Source: Lachnospiraceae bacterium
Lineage (GTDB): Bacteria > Bacillota > Clostridia > Lachnospirales > Lachnospiraceae
DNA length: 64,000 nt
Reading direction: 5' to 3'
NCBI GenBank assembly: GCA_015057455.1
Contig: SVEH01000013.1
Span: 18,652 to 82,651 of the forward strand
The notes under the pieces were generated by a model, which saw nothing but the letters and a program-made list of their open reading frames with translations, was not told the origin of the DNA and did no database searches. Position numbers and translations under genes: made by a program. Shown piece by piece: positions 54,487 through 62,517 of the stretch (position 1 is its first letter; each line of letters opens with the position of its first letter).

Positions 54487-57216
54487 GTGTTTGATTATAA
54501 GATGGTCTCCAAAGCTGTTTTATATGTTCATTTAATACTCTGCGCGTATTTTGTTATATTTTATGAGACATTAAAGTTGCCTAGATATTTAATTATTTTC
54601 GCAGCAGCATCAGCAATAGTTGGAGGAACATTAACACTTTTAAATAATGACAAATTACAAACTGTTACCAAATATAGTGTGCCTGTTATGTTAGTTACAC
54701 TAGTTACGTTGTATGGATATGAATCACGCAAATTGAATGTAATCGCTATCCTAATTTTAGCGATTTCATGTATTTCATCTCTATATGCGGATCTAGTTAT
54801 GACAGGCCTTATTATGGTGTATTCATTAGTGTTATATGCATTTATATTCTTATACAATAACAAGCTTTATGCAGCCAAAATAGATGAATCAGAGATATTT
54901 ATCAATTTATTTTCATTGTTTATTGGGCAATTAATGATTATAATTCTTCTTATATTCTGTCGTAATGCCCTTAATAGTTCAAAAAATAAAACCCTACAAG
55001 TTCAAGAGTTGCTTATGGAGGTTGAAGATAAAAAGAATCAAGCTGAGCGTGCTGACCAAGCAAAGTCAGACTTCCTTGCAAATATGTCTCACGAAATTAG
55101 AACACCTATGAATGCCATTACTGGTATGGTTGAACTTCTAATGCAGAATGAGTTGTCAGATAAGGAATACGAGTATGTTAGTACCATAAAATCAGCTGCG
55201 GGTGGTTTGTTATCACTTATTAATGATATACTAGACTTCTCTAAAATAGAAGCTGGTAAGTTAGATATTATTGATGTTGAATATAATCCAGGTTCACTTA
55301 TTACAGATATAGTAAACCTTATTAATACAAAAATAGATAAAGAACATGTTTCATTTAATGTTAATATTAATCCAAATCTTCCATCTGAATTAATTGGAGA
55401 TGAGCTAAGAGTTAAGCAAATAGCACTTAATATTCTGTCTAATGCTACTAAGTTTACTAAGCAAGGATTTATTATATTTAATATTAACTATCAACCAGTT
55501 TCAAAAGATGAAATTATGCTTACATTGGAGATTAACGATAGTGGTATTGGTATAAAAGAAGAGAACTTAGATGAAATATTTGATGAATTTAAGCAAGTTG
55601 ATACAAGACGTAACCGTAATATTCAAGGAACTGGTCTTGGTCTTGCTATTTGTAAAAGACTTGCAACACTAATGGGTGGAACTATCGTTATGGACAGTAA
55701 ATATGGAATTGGTACAAAGGTTACCGTAACAATGGTACAAAAGGTAAAATCTAAGATTCCTTGTGCCGTTGTTAAAAATCCTAGACATACATCTGTTCTT
55801 ATATTTGATACAGATCCATATGTTCGTACTTCATTATCTGGTTTATTAAAAGCATTGCAAGTAAAACATGATGTAACAGATGATTTTGAAGAATATAAGG
55901 TTCTACTTAATTGTAGAAGTTATACCCATACATTTTTCGATTATGAAATTGCGTACACTTATATGAAGAAATTTGCAAGAGAGAATAACAGAGTAAAAAG
56001 TATCGCTATGGTTTGTAAAAATGATTATAATATTTCAGATCCAAATGATATTATAACATTAGTCCTTAAACCATTACATTTTATTTCTATTGTTCCAATT
56101 TTAAATGGAGAAAACCTTACTCAGAATAAGAAAGCACAAAATGAATATACATTTATTGCTCCAACAGCCAAAGTTCTTATCGTTGATGATAACTTCGTTA
56201 ACTTAAAAGTTGCTGAAGGTTTGTTAGAGAAGTTTAAAGTTCAAGTAACACCTGCAACAGGTGGTTTTGAAGCTATTGATATAATTATGAAGGAACAAAA
56301 CTTTGATTTAGTTTTAATGGATCATATGATGCCGCAAATAGATGGTGTTGATACCGTAAAATTAATTCGTAGTTCTAACAGTTTATATTGTAGAAAAGTT
56401 CCTATTATTGCCTTCTCAGCCAATGCTGTTAAGGAAGCACAACTTATGTTTTTAAATAATGGTTTTAATGACTTCTTAGCAAAACCTATTGAAGTTAAAG
56501 CATTAAAGCAGATATTAATGAAATGGATACCTAAGGATAAATTAGAAAAAGTAAGCGGAGATGTTGCTAAAATGCAAAATCAACAAAATAATAATCAACA
56601 AGGCTTCACTCAAAATAAAGAATCTATGAATCTTAAATTAATTGACATTCAAGCAGGATTAAATAGCTGTATGGGTGATAAAAACGCATATAAAGAGATT
56701 CTTATGATATTTGCCAAATCTGGTAAGAAAAATATAAACTTAATTATTAACTCTTCAAAGATGGGGGCTATTAAAGACTTTACAACTTATGTACATAGTG
56801 TAAAATCCTCAGCAAAAAGTATAGGAGCTATGTCCTTATCTGAACAATCTTATCAATTAGAAATGGCTGGAAAGAGCAATGATTGGGGATTTATTAATTC
56901 ACATTTACAAGAATATATTAATTTATATGATCAAGTTATTACAGATATCTTTAAGAACTTAGCACCTCAAGGATCGCAGGCACCTGTACAAAAAAAGAAT
57001 ATCTCAGGAGATATGTTTAAGAAATCCTTGATTTCTATATCAAGTGCAGTTAATAACTATGATTCAGAAAGCGCGCTTCATTTATTAAAGGAGCTTAATG
57101 GATGTAATTTACCAGAAGCATTTGCCATAAAAATAGAAGAGTGTACACAAGCAATGGAAGATTATGACTATGATAAAGTTGGTGCTATTATAAACAATAT
57201 TTTAAAATATATTTAG
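54487..57216 (+). CDS. Hybrid histidine kinase with two receivers and an HPt domain
   Basis: A 909-residue membrane kinase. Six membrane helices (1-165) form the sensor. A dimerisation domain with H202 (NMSHEIRTPMNAITGM) and an ATP-binding domain (DSGIGIKEENLDEIFDEF, GTGLGLAICKRL) follow. A receiver-like domain at about 434-540 lacks a clear phospho-aspartate. A true receiver with D612 (LVLMDHMMP) and an HPt domain with H770 (YVHSVKSSAKSIGA) end the chain. It can thus run a four-step phosphorelay, probably to the preceding HD-GYP regulator. The start is GTG after GGGGAGGAA, 3 bp after that gene. Signal unknown. Confidence 0.93.
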   Translation: MFDYKMVSKAVLYVHLILCAYFVIFYETLKLPRYLIIFAAASAIVGGTLTLLNNDKLQTVTKYSVPVMLVTLVTLYGYESRKLNVIAILILAISCISSLYADLVMTGLIMVYSLVLYAFIFLYNNKLYAAKIDESEIFINLFSLFIGQLMIIILLIFCRNALNSSKNKTLQVQELLMEVEDKKNQAERADQAKSDFLANMSHEIRTPMNAITGMVELLMQNELSDKEYEYVSTIKSAAGGLLSLINDILDFSKIEAGKLDIIDVEYNPGSLITDIVNLINTKIDKEHVSFNVNINPNLPSELIGDELRVKQIALNILSNATKFTKQGFIIFNINYQPVSKDEIMLTLEINDSGIGIKEENLDEIFDEFKQVDTRRNRNIQGTGLGLAICKRLATLMGGTIVMDSKYGIGTKVTVTMVQKVKSKIPCAVVKNPRHTSVLIFDTDPYVRTSLSGLLKALQVKHDVTDDFEEYKVLLNCRSYTHTFFDYEIAYTYMKKFARENNRVKSIAMVCKNDYNISDPNDIITLVLKPLHFISIVPILNGENLTQNKKAQNEYTFIAPTAKVLIVDDNFVNLKVAEGLLEKFKVQVTPATGGFEAIDIIMKEQNFDLVLMDHMMPQIDGVDTVKLIRSSNSLYCRKVPIIAFSANAVKEAQLMFLNNGFNDFLAKPIEVKALKQILMKWIPKDKLEKVSGDVAKMQNQQNNNQQGFTQNKESMNLKLIDIQAGLNSCMGDKNAYKEILMIFAKSGKKNINLIINSSKMGAIKDFTTYVHSVKSSAKSIGAMSLSEQSYQLEMAGKSNDWGFINSHLQEYINLYDQVITDIFKNLAPQGSQAPVQKKNISGDMFKKSLISISSAVNNYDSESALHLLKELNGCNLPEAFAIKIEECTQAMEDYDYDKVGAIINNILKYI

Positions 57217-57237
57217 ACTAACTATTTAGGAGACAGT

Positions 57238-58143
57238 ATGAGAATTTTAATTATTTTAGTTTGTATACTTTTGTTTATTATATTATTCTTTATATATGGA
57301 TATATATCTAATTTTAAGTATGTAACAACAAATTATACTATTAAATCAGATAAGTTATATAAAGAAGTAGGAGATAAGCCTATTGTTATATTATCTGATT
57401 TACACAATTGTAGCTTTGGCCACAATAATAGTAAATTAAAGGAACACATAGACGCCATATCACCAGCATATATATTTATTGCCGGTGATATGGTTAATAA
57501 TGGTTCTAGCGATAACAATTTCTATGCTAGAGATGTTGTTAATTACTTATATTCAAAACATAAAGTCTTTTATAGTGATGGTAATCATGAACAAGGCTTT
57601 TTTAAAGATTTCTTTGGCGATTTTAGTGAAAATAAATATAATTTATTTTTTTCTAATTTGCAATCAGAGTCAATATATGATAAAGTACATAATGGAAGTA
57701 ATTTTATCCACTTAGCCAATTCTTACATTGAAATTAATGATATAAGGATTTATGGTTTAAGAATAAGACGTAGATTTTATAGACGTTTTAATAGACCTGA
57801 ATTTACTGATGAATATTTAGAAGACTTATTAGGTAAAAGTTCTGATAAGTACTATAATATATTGTTAGCTCATAATCCTATGTATTTTAAAAAATATGCC
57901 AAATGGGGAGCTGATTTAGTTGTATCAGGTCATATTCATGGTGGAATAATGCAATTACCATTTATAGGTGGTGTTATATCGCCCCAGATGGTATTATTTC
58001 CAAAGTATTCAGGTGGGTTATATAAGGAAGATAAGGCAACATTGATTTTATCACGAGGATTGGGGACACATACTATTAGATTTAGATTCTTTAATCCTCC
58101 GGAGTTAGTAGTTTTACATGTTAAGAAAGAAACGGAGAGGTAA
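57238..58143 (+). CDS. Membrane-anchored metallophosphoesterase
   Basis: A 301-residue protein with one N-terminal membrane helix (ILIILVCILLFIILFFIYGY) and a calcineurin-like phosphoesterase domain. Metal-site motifs are VILSDLHNCSFG, IAGDMVNNG, YSDGNHEQG, LLAHNP and VVSGHIHGGIMQLP. It belongs to the YkuE-like group of putative lipid- or nucleotide-phosphate hydrolases. AGGAGA precedes the ATG. It is 22 bp after the kinase gene and 4 bp before scpA, so the cluster 53431-60176 may be one operon. Confidence 0.9.
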   Translation: MRILIILVCILLFIILFFIYGYISNFKYVTTNYTIKSDKLYKEVGDKPIVILSDLHNCSFGHNNSKLKEHIDAISPAYIFIAGDMVNNGSSDNNFYARDVVNYLYSKHKVFYSDGNHEQGFFKDFFGDFSENKYNLFFSNLQSESIYDKVHNGSNFIHLANSYIEINDIRIYGLRIRRRFYRRFNRPEFTDEYLEDLLGKSSDKYYNILLAHNPMYFKKYAKWGADLVVSGHIHGGIMQLPFIGGVISPQMVLFPKYSGGLYKEDKATLILSRGLGTHTIRFRFFNPPELVVLHVKKETER

Positions 58144-58146
58144 CAC

Positions 58147-58935
58147 ATGGCTATTCCAGTAAAGCTAGAAGTTTTTGAAGGACCATTAGATTTATTACTA
58201 TATTTAATTGAGAAGAATAAAGTTAATATATATGATATTCCTATTGTTACAATAACAGAACAGTATATGGAATATGTAAGACAACTTCAATCAACTAATA
58301 ATTTAGATATTATAAGTGAATTTTTAGTTATGGCAGCTACTTTATTAAAAATAAAATCAAAGATGCTACTACCTAAGGTAGAAGTCGAGGAAGATGAAGA
58401 AGATATAGACCCTAGACAGGAACTGGTAGAGCGCTTATTAGAATATAAGAAATTTAAGTACATATCAGATGAATTAAAAGACAAACAATTTGATGCGGAG
58501 AAGATATTATTTAAGGTTAATACCATTCCGCCTGAACTTAAAGATATTAAAGAAGAAGTGAATATTGATGAATTACTAGATGGTCTTACTTTATCTAAGT
58601 TACATTTGGTATTTAAGACTATTATTAAGCGTCAAGAAGATAAAATTGACCCTATTAGAAGTAAATTTGGCCGTATAGAAAAGGAAGAAGTTAATTTATC
58701 TGACAAAATCCGTTTCATCGACACTTATGGAGCTAAGAATAAGCGTTTTAGTTTTAAAAAGTTACTTGAAGGTCAACATGATAAGATAGAGATTATTGTT
58801 ACTTTTCTAGGTATTCTAGAATTAATAAAGATGGGAAGAATACATGTAGTACAGGAAGAAATATTTGATGATATTTATATAGATTATCAAGAAACTAATG
58901 AAGAACTTGATGTAGAAGAATTATCATTTGCATAA
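58147..58935 (+). CDS. scpA: Segregation and condensation protein ScpA
   Basis: A 262-residue kleisin of the bacterial SMC complex. The N-terminal signature KLEVFEGPLDLLLYLIEKNK and IYDIPIVTITEQYMEYV, the acidic middle and the C-terminal winged-helix segment FLGILELIKMGRIHVVQEEI are characteristic. ScpA bridges the two SMC heads and binds ScpB, helping chromosome arms segregate. Length is typical. It is 4 bp downstream of the phosphoesterase gene with GGAGAGG near the ATG. Confidence 0.96.
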   Translation: MAIPVKLEVFEGPLDLLLYLIEKNKVNIYDIPIVTITEQYMEYVRQLQSTNNLDIISEFLVMAATLLKIKSKMLLPKVEVEEDEEDIDPRQELVERLLEYKKFKYISDELKDKQFDAEKILFKVNTIPPELKDIKEEVNIDELLDGLTLSKLHLVFKTIIKRQEDKIDPIRSKFGRIEKEEVNLSDKIRFIDTYGAKNKRFSFKKLLEGQHDKIEIIVTFLGILELIKMGRIHVVQEEIFDDIYIDYQETNEELDVEELSFA

Positions 58936-58952
58936 GTATAGAGGTGAATAAA

Positions 58953-59522
58953 TTGGACAACAATAAGATTAAAGCAGCATTAGAAGCAATACTATTTACA
59001 ATGGGAGAAGCTGTTGAGGCAGAAAGACTTGCCGCTGCAGTTGATATAGGTATAGATGAATTACATTTTTTCATGCGTGGATTAATGGATGAATATAATG
59101 CAGATGATAGAGGTATTCAGATTATACAACTTGAGAATTCATACCAGATGGGTACAAAGGCATCTACTTATGAATCTTTAATTAAAATTGCACATGTACC
59201 TAAAAAACATGTGTTATCTGATGTATTATTGGAAACTTTATCAATTATTGCATATAAACAACCTGTAACAAAATTAGCTATTGAGAATATTAGGGGTGTT
59301 AAATCTGACCATGCCGTTAACAAACTTATTGAATATAATTTAGTATGTGAAATAGGAAGATTAGATGCACCAGGAAAGCCAATAGTTTTTGGTACAACTG
59401 AAGATTTCTTGCGTAATTTTGGTATTAATTCACTTGAAGATTTACCAATTGTTAATCAAGAAAAGATTGAAGATTTTAAAGAAGAAGCTGTAAAAGAAGC
59501 TGAAATAGAACTTAATATATAG
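58953..59522 (+). CDS. scpB: Segregation and condensation protein ScpB
   Basis: A 189-residue protein with two winged-helix domains: KAALEAILFTMGEAVEAERL opens the first, and LLETLSIIAYKQPVTKLAIE and IRGVKSDHAVNKLIEYNLV form the second, followed by GKPIVFGTTEDFLRNFGI. ScpB dimers bind ScpA in the SMC complex. The longest frame begins with GTG at 58944, but GAGGTGA is correctly spaced for the TTG at 58953, so that start is preferred. It follows scpA by 17 bp. Confidence 0.94.
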   Translation: MDNNKIKAALEAILFTMGEAVEAERLAAAVDIGIDELHFFMRGLMDEYNADDRGIQIIQLENSYQMGTKASTYESLIKIAHVPKKHVLSDVLLETLSIIAYKQPVTKLAIENIRGVKSDHAVNKLIEYNLVCEIGRLDAPGKPIVFGTTEDFLRNFGINSLEDLPIVNQEKIEDFKEEAVKEAEIELNI

Positions 59523-59537
59523 TGGAGGAACTTTTTT

Positions 59538-60176
59538 GTGAAAGAGCAATTAATAGATTCTTGTATGGCAGTACTTGTTGCTTTAATAGCCGCATCTGTT
59601 GTTATGATAGTGCATGAACTATCTAAAGCACTTGCATACAAGTGTTATATACACATATATAACAAAAAGTATGACAAAATGGTTATTTGCCCAGATATTT
59701 TAAAACTTCATAGATATATTGATCCTGTTGGTTTAATCCTTGCTATAACTAATTATGGTTTATTTTCAAAACAATACCCATTTATTATAAAGAGTAAGAA
59801 AGCTTCATTTTTAATTGGAATAATAGGATATATATCATTGGGCATAGTATTAGTTTTAGCTATATTTGGTTATAAAACATATTTTAGTCATGATATAACT
59901 TTAGGAAAAGATCAAATGTTACAATATTATTTGATAAAAGCATGTAAGTATTTTTTAGAATATGTAGCTTATTTTAGCATCATGCTATTAATGGCTAACC
60001 TTTATCCAATAGCTACATTTGATATATCCCTAATAATTGCATCTATATCACCATTTGCCTATGTGAAGATTCGCAAATTTGACTTATTCTATAAGTTAGT
60101 ATTTTTATTATTGGTTTCAATAGGAGTGTTCTTTACGGCTGGAATATACTTAACATCTAAGTGCTTAGGATTTTAA
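59538..60176 (+). CDS. Membrane protein resembling a site-2 protease (M50) without its zinc ligands
   Basis: A 212-residue protein with five to six membrane helices. The first helix contains MIVHELSKALAY, at the place where M50 metalloproteases have HExxH, but the second histidine is replaced by lysine. The later NLYPIATFDISLI occupies the position of the N-x-x-P-x-x-x-x-D-G motif and lacks the glycine. It therefore looks like a catalytically dead homologue of the M50 protein often encoded next to scpAB in Clostridia. The start is GTG with GGAGGA eight bases upstream, 15 bp after scpB. The assignment rests on these degenerate motifs and on location. Confidence 0.65.
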   Translation: MKEQLIDSCMAVLVALIAASVVMIVHELSKALAYKCYIHIYNKKYDKMVICPDILKLHRYIDPVGLILAITNYGLFSKQYPFIIKSKKASFLIGIIGYISLGIVLVLAIFGYKTYFSHDITLGKDQMLQYYLIKACKYFLEYVAYFSIMLLMANLYPIATFDISLIIASISPFAYVKIRKFDLFYKLVFLLLVSIGVFFTAGIYLTSKCLGF

Positions 60177-60259
60177 ACAAGAATTTGACATTTACAGTTT
60201 TATCTAAATATTTACTGTAAATAAATTTATATCTTTGGAAAATATTATCAAACATTAGA

Positions 60260-60287
60260 AACACCATACAAAATATGGTGTTTTTTC
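60260..60287 (+). terminator. Terminator after the scpAB cluster
   Basis: AACACCATA pairs with TATGGTGTT around a 5-nt loop, followed by TTTT. Confidence 0.85.
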
Positions 60288-60360
60288 TTATATTTCACAA
60301 CAAAAAAATGTATTTTATTAACTTTTAATAGGACTTTATTCCTATTTTTGTAAAAAGTTC

Positions 60361-60389
60361 TTGCCAAATTGGAAATCCTGTGCTAACAT
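60361..60389 (+). promoter_or_regulatory. Promoter of a candidate small RNA
   Basis: TTGCCA and TAACAT with exactly 17 bp between them; the -10 box carries the TGC extension. It points at a 90-nt stretch that ends in a strong terminator and has no open reading frame. Confidence 0.6.
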
Positions 60390-60395
60390 ATAGTC

Positions 60396-60478
60396 AAATA
60401 ACAGATATGTTATTTATTTACAACCCTTATTAATTATTTATACTCCCCTCATAAGCCCCCATCATTGGGGGCTTTTTT
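60396..60478 (+). ncRNA. Candidate small RNA of about 80 nt
   Basis: From the predicted start near 60396 the transcript begins with a small hairpin (AATAAC/GTTATT), runs through an unstructured A/T/C-rich middle (ACAACCC, ACTCCCCTC) and ends in AAGCCCCC/GGGGGCTT plus TTTTTT (60453-60478). Promoter, short non-coding body and terminator are what a trans-acting small RNA shows; the C-rich stretches could pair with ribosome binding sites. Expression is not proven. Confidence 0.55.
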
Positions 60479-60514
60479 CTATCCCAATATACTACTATAA
60501 GGAGCTGTTTTTTA

Positions 60515-60818
60515 ATGTTATGATAATCGATATTTTAAAGATAATAAGGATATTGTTTTCACGCCAGATGTATCAACCTATATCTACCTTGAAGATGAAA
60601 AAACTCTGAATAAATTAAATTCGTTAAATGAGGAATATCACCAAGATTTTGAACCTATTAGTTTATAAGATATATATACATCTATGGATGATAATTCATT
60701 ATTATATATTAAAACTGAGATAAGATGGTCTATATTAGGTGTATGTGTTACATTAATAGGTATTATTCTATGGATATATATACTTATGCATAAACCTACT
60801 GAAGATAATAATATGTAA
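60515..60818 (+). pseudogene. Broken gene for a small tail-anchored membrane protein
   Basis: AAGGAG lies 11 bases before an ATG at 60515 that stops after one codon. Shifting by one base gives a coding-like frame (YFKDNKDIVFTPDVSTYIYL, then EYHQDFEPISL) that hits TAA at 60666 and continues in the same frame (YIKTEIRWSILGVCVTLIGI, a membrane helix) to 60818. One frameshift and one stop thus interrupt a protein of about 100 residues. The last part, 44 codons from the ATG at 60684, could still be translated on its own. Family unknown. Confidence 0.55.
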
Positions 60819-60885
60819 TATTATAAATTCTAGAGCCTAATAGTGAATTAAAAATACTAAATATATAACATTGTGAGTGTTATGG

Positions 60886-60914
60886 TTGACATATAATGTC
60901 AAATATTGTAAAAT
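60886..60914 (+). promoter_or_regulatory. Promoter of the blaI-like/sdpI-like operon
   Basis: TTGACA and TAAAAT with a 17-bp spacer. The -35 box sits inside the dyad TTGACAT-ATA-ATGTCAA, a possible second binding site. Confidence 0.75.
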
Positions 60915-60927
60915 CTACAAGTGTAGA
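60914..60927. promoter_or_regulatory. BlaI/MecI-type operator
   Basis: TCTACA-AG-TGTAGA matches the TACA-N2-TGTA core of BlaI/MecI operators. It overlaps the end of the -10 box and the predicted transcription start, where binding would block initiation. The repressor gene lies 140 bp downstream, which indicates autoregulation. A long imperfect hairpin (60933-60976, ATTTTATAT with ATATAAAAT at its base) follows in the leader. Confidence 0.7.
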
Positions 60928-61070
60928 ACAATATTTTATATACGATTACAACCTGTTGTTGATTCGCATATAAAATAATAATTTTAATGGATAATATACA
61001 TAAATCTACTATTAAATAGAGTAATTAATATTTAAAGTAGTTAATAATTTTACGATAGAAAGGCATAATT

Positions 61071-61448
61071 ATGGCAAAAACAATGATGAGAATTCACGAA
61101 GGTGAATTAAATGTAATGGAATTATTATGGACTAATGGAACACTTCCAGCTAAAGATATAGCAAAGATTATAAAGGAATTTATAGGGTGGGAGAAGAATA
61201 CCACTTATACTGTTATAAAGAGACTTATTGATAAAGGAGCTATTAAAAGAGAAGATCCTGGTTTTATATGTACACCACTTATTAGTAAAAGAAGAGTACA
61301 AGCTATTGAAACAGAAGTGCTTATGAATACATTATTTGAAGGTTCATTTTCAAAATTTATCCTTGAATATGCAAGTAATAAAGGATTAAGCAAAGCTGAA
61401 CGTATGGAGATGCTTAGAGTCGCTAATGATAAGCATTTTGTAAAATAA
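61071..61448 (+). CDS. BlaI/MecI/CopY family transcriptional repressor
   Basis: A 125-residue winged-helix protein: IHEGELNVMELLWTNGTLPA, KDIAKIIKEFIGWEKNTTYT and VIKRLIDKGAIKREDPGF match the DNA-binding domain of BlaI/MecI, and the C-terminal helix would dimerise. BlaI repressors are normally inactivated by cleavage through a BlaR1-type membrane sensor protease, but no M56 sensor gene is nearby. A TACA-N2-TGTA operator sits on its promoter. It is 14 bp upstream of the SdpI-like gene, which is its probable target. Confidence 0.9.
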   Translation: MAKTMMRIHEGELNVMELLWTNGTLPAKDIAKIIKEFIGWEKNTTYTVIKRLIDKGAIKREDPGFICTPLISKRRVQAIETEVLMNTLFEGSFSKFILEYASNKGLSKAERMEMLRVANDKHFVK

Positions 61449-61462
61449 GGAGAGAGTATTAT

Positions 61463-61852
61463 ATGGGCTTTTGGATATTTATGTTTATAATGAATCTATC
61501 TATACCAGTTATTCTAATATTAATTGGATTAATGCTTTATAAAACAGATCCTGGTGATATTAATAATTATTGGGGCTATAGAACAAAGATGTCTATGATA
61601 AATAAAGATACATGGGATTTTGCTCATGACTATGTAGGTAGACTTTTTTGTAAATATGGAAAGATTACTTTAATTATAGCAAGCATAATATTTATACCAT
61701 TTATAGGCCAAAGTAACGATGTAATAGGATATGGTGGAGCTATAATAGAAATCCTTGAAATTGTACCAATCTTTATAAGTATACATAAAACAGAAAAGGC
61801 ACTTAAGGCAACCTTTGACAAAGAAGGTAATAGACTAGTGTCTAAACTCTAA
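61463..61852 (+). CDS. SdpI family membrane protein
   Basis: A 129-residue protein with three membrane helices and the SdpI signature after the first one, NNYWGYRTKMSMINKDTWDF followed by AHDYVGRLFCKYG. In Bacillus subtilis, SdpI protects against the SDP peptide toxin and signals through the repressor SdpR. Here the partner is a BlaI-type repressor rather than an ArsR-type one. AAGGAGAG precedes the ATG. No SDP toxin genes are nearby; protection against an external peptide or envelope stress is inference. Confidence 0.82.
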   Translation: MGFWIFMFIMNLSIPVILILIGLMLYKTDPGDINNYWGYRTKMSMINKDTWDFAHDYVGRLFCKYGKITLIIASIIFIPFIGQSNDVIGYGGAIIEILEIVPIFISIHKTEKALKATFDKEGNRLVSKL

Positions 61853-61864
61853 TTTGTCGAGCTC

Positions 61865-61932
61865 TAGGCCCCTGTCATTCTGACAGAGGCCTAATTAATT
61901 TTGAGCTTCGCTCAAAATTCGGGTGTTTTTTT
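61865..61932 (+). terminator. Double hairpin terminator after the SdpI-like gene
   Basis: The first hairpin (61865-61893) pairs TAGGCC with GGCCTA and CTGTC with GACAG. The second (61897-61919) pairs AATTTTGAGC with GCTCAAAATT, and a run of seven T ends at 61932. Both hairpin cores recur in reverse order at 62417-62490. Confidence 0.75.
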
Positions 61933-61968
61933 AACTCCGCAAAAGTTTTAGACTTTTATGCTAGTTTC

Positions 61969-62124
61969 AAATTTAAGAGAATATAATATATTTTTCTCAC
62001 CGCTTGCGCTCCGTTGCAAAGCGTAACGGTCGTTAAGTTCATACTTCGCATAATTTATGCTCGTATTCACTAAACGCCGACGGTTTGCAAACCCCGAAAA
62101 ATATACTATATTCCTCTTAAATTT
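61969..62124. repeat. Foldback element A of the palindrome cluster
   Basis: An inverted repeat of 28-29 bp (61969-61996 with 62096-62124, few mismatches) encloses about 100 bp that are clearly richer in G and C than the genome around it (ACCGCTTGCGCTCCGTTGC, CGCCGACGGTTTGC). A 106-codon frame on the minus strand runs through it and is rejected as a chance frame. Confidence 0.7.
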
Positions 62125-62223
62125 TAACCCTTGCTTATAACTATTATAGTTTTTATTGTTAATAGCACAATGAATATGTAGAATAAATGCATTTAAATCT
62201 CTAAGTACACAGCAAATAATAAA

Positions 62224-62361
62224 GGGGCTCGAATATATATGTTTAAAGGTGTCTGAGCCCCTCGGCACTTAGTGATTTCAAGCATCAGCGCCGAAAGAAC
62301 TTAGTGTCCGCTAGGCGCGAAGTCAAGTGAGAACGTCCATTAAACATATATATTCGAACCC
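62224..62361. repeat. Foldback element B of the palindrome cluster, with alternative pairing
   Basis: The arms 62225-62246 and 62340-62361 are inverted copies with one mismatch. Inside are GC-containing stems (CGGCAC, GCGCCG, GCTAGGCGC). The left arm begins GGGGCTC, which can instead pair with GAGCCCC at 62255-62261, so two exclusive folds exist. Confidence 0.7.
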
Positions 62362-62416
62362 GTATTATTGCGTCACTAGAACTGTAAACTAAAACTTTCG
62401 AGAAGCAAAATCCCCC

Positions 62417-62490
62417 AATTTGAGCGATAGCTCAAATTATATAAAGAAGCTTAAATACCACAACCATGCCCCTGTCGGAACGACAGGGGC
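62417..62490. repeat. Two hairpins mirroring those after the SdpI-like gene
   Basis: AATTTGAGC-gata-GCTCAAATT (62417-62438) and GCCCCTGTCG-gaa-CGACAGGGGC (62468-62490) repeat, in opposite order, the cores of the hairpins at 61865-61919. They lie just downstream of the recombinase gene's stop (minus strand), with no T-run. Confidence 0.8.
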
Positions 62491-62517
62491 ACAAGATACC
62501 TACAAATTAGAGATTGT

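Noticed and set aside
61948..62268. 106-codon minus-strand frame
   Set aside because: It runs through two palindromic foldback elements, has no ribosome binding site and reads as a random mixture; the palindromes explain the open frame.
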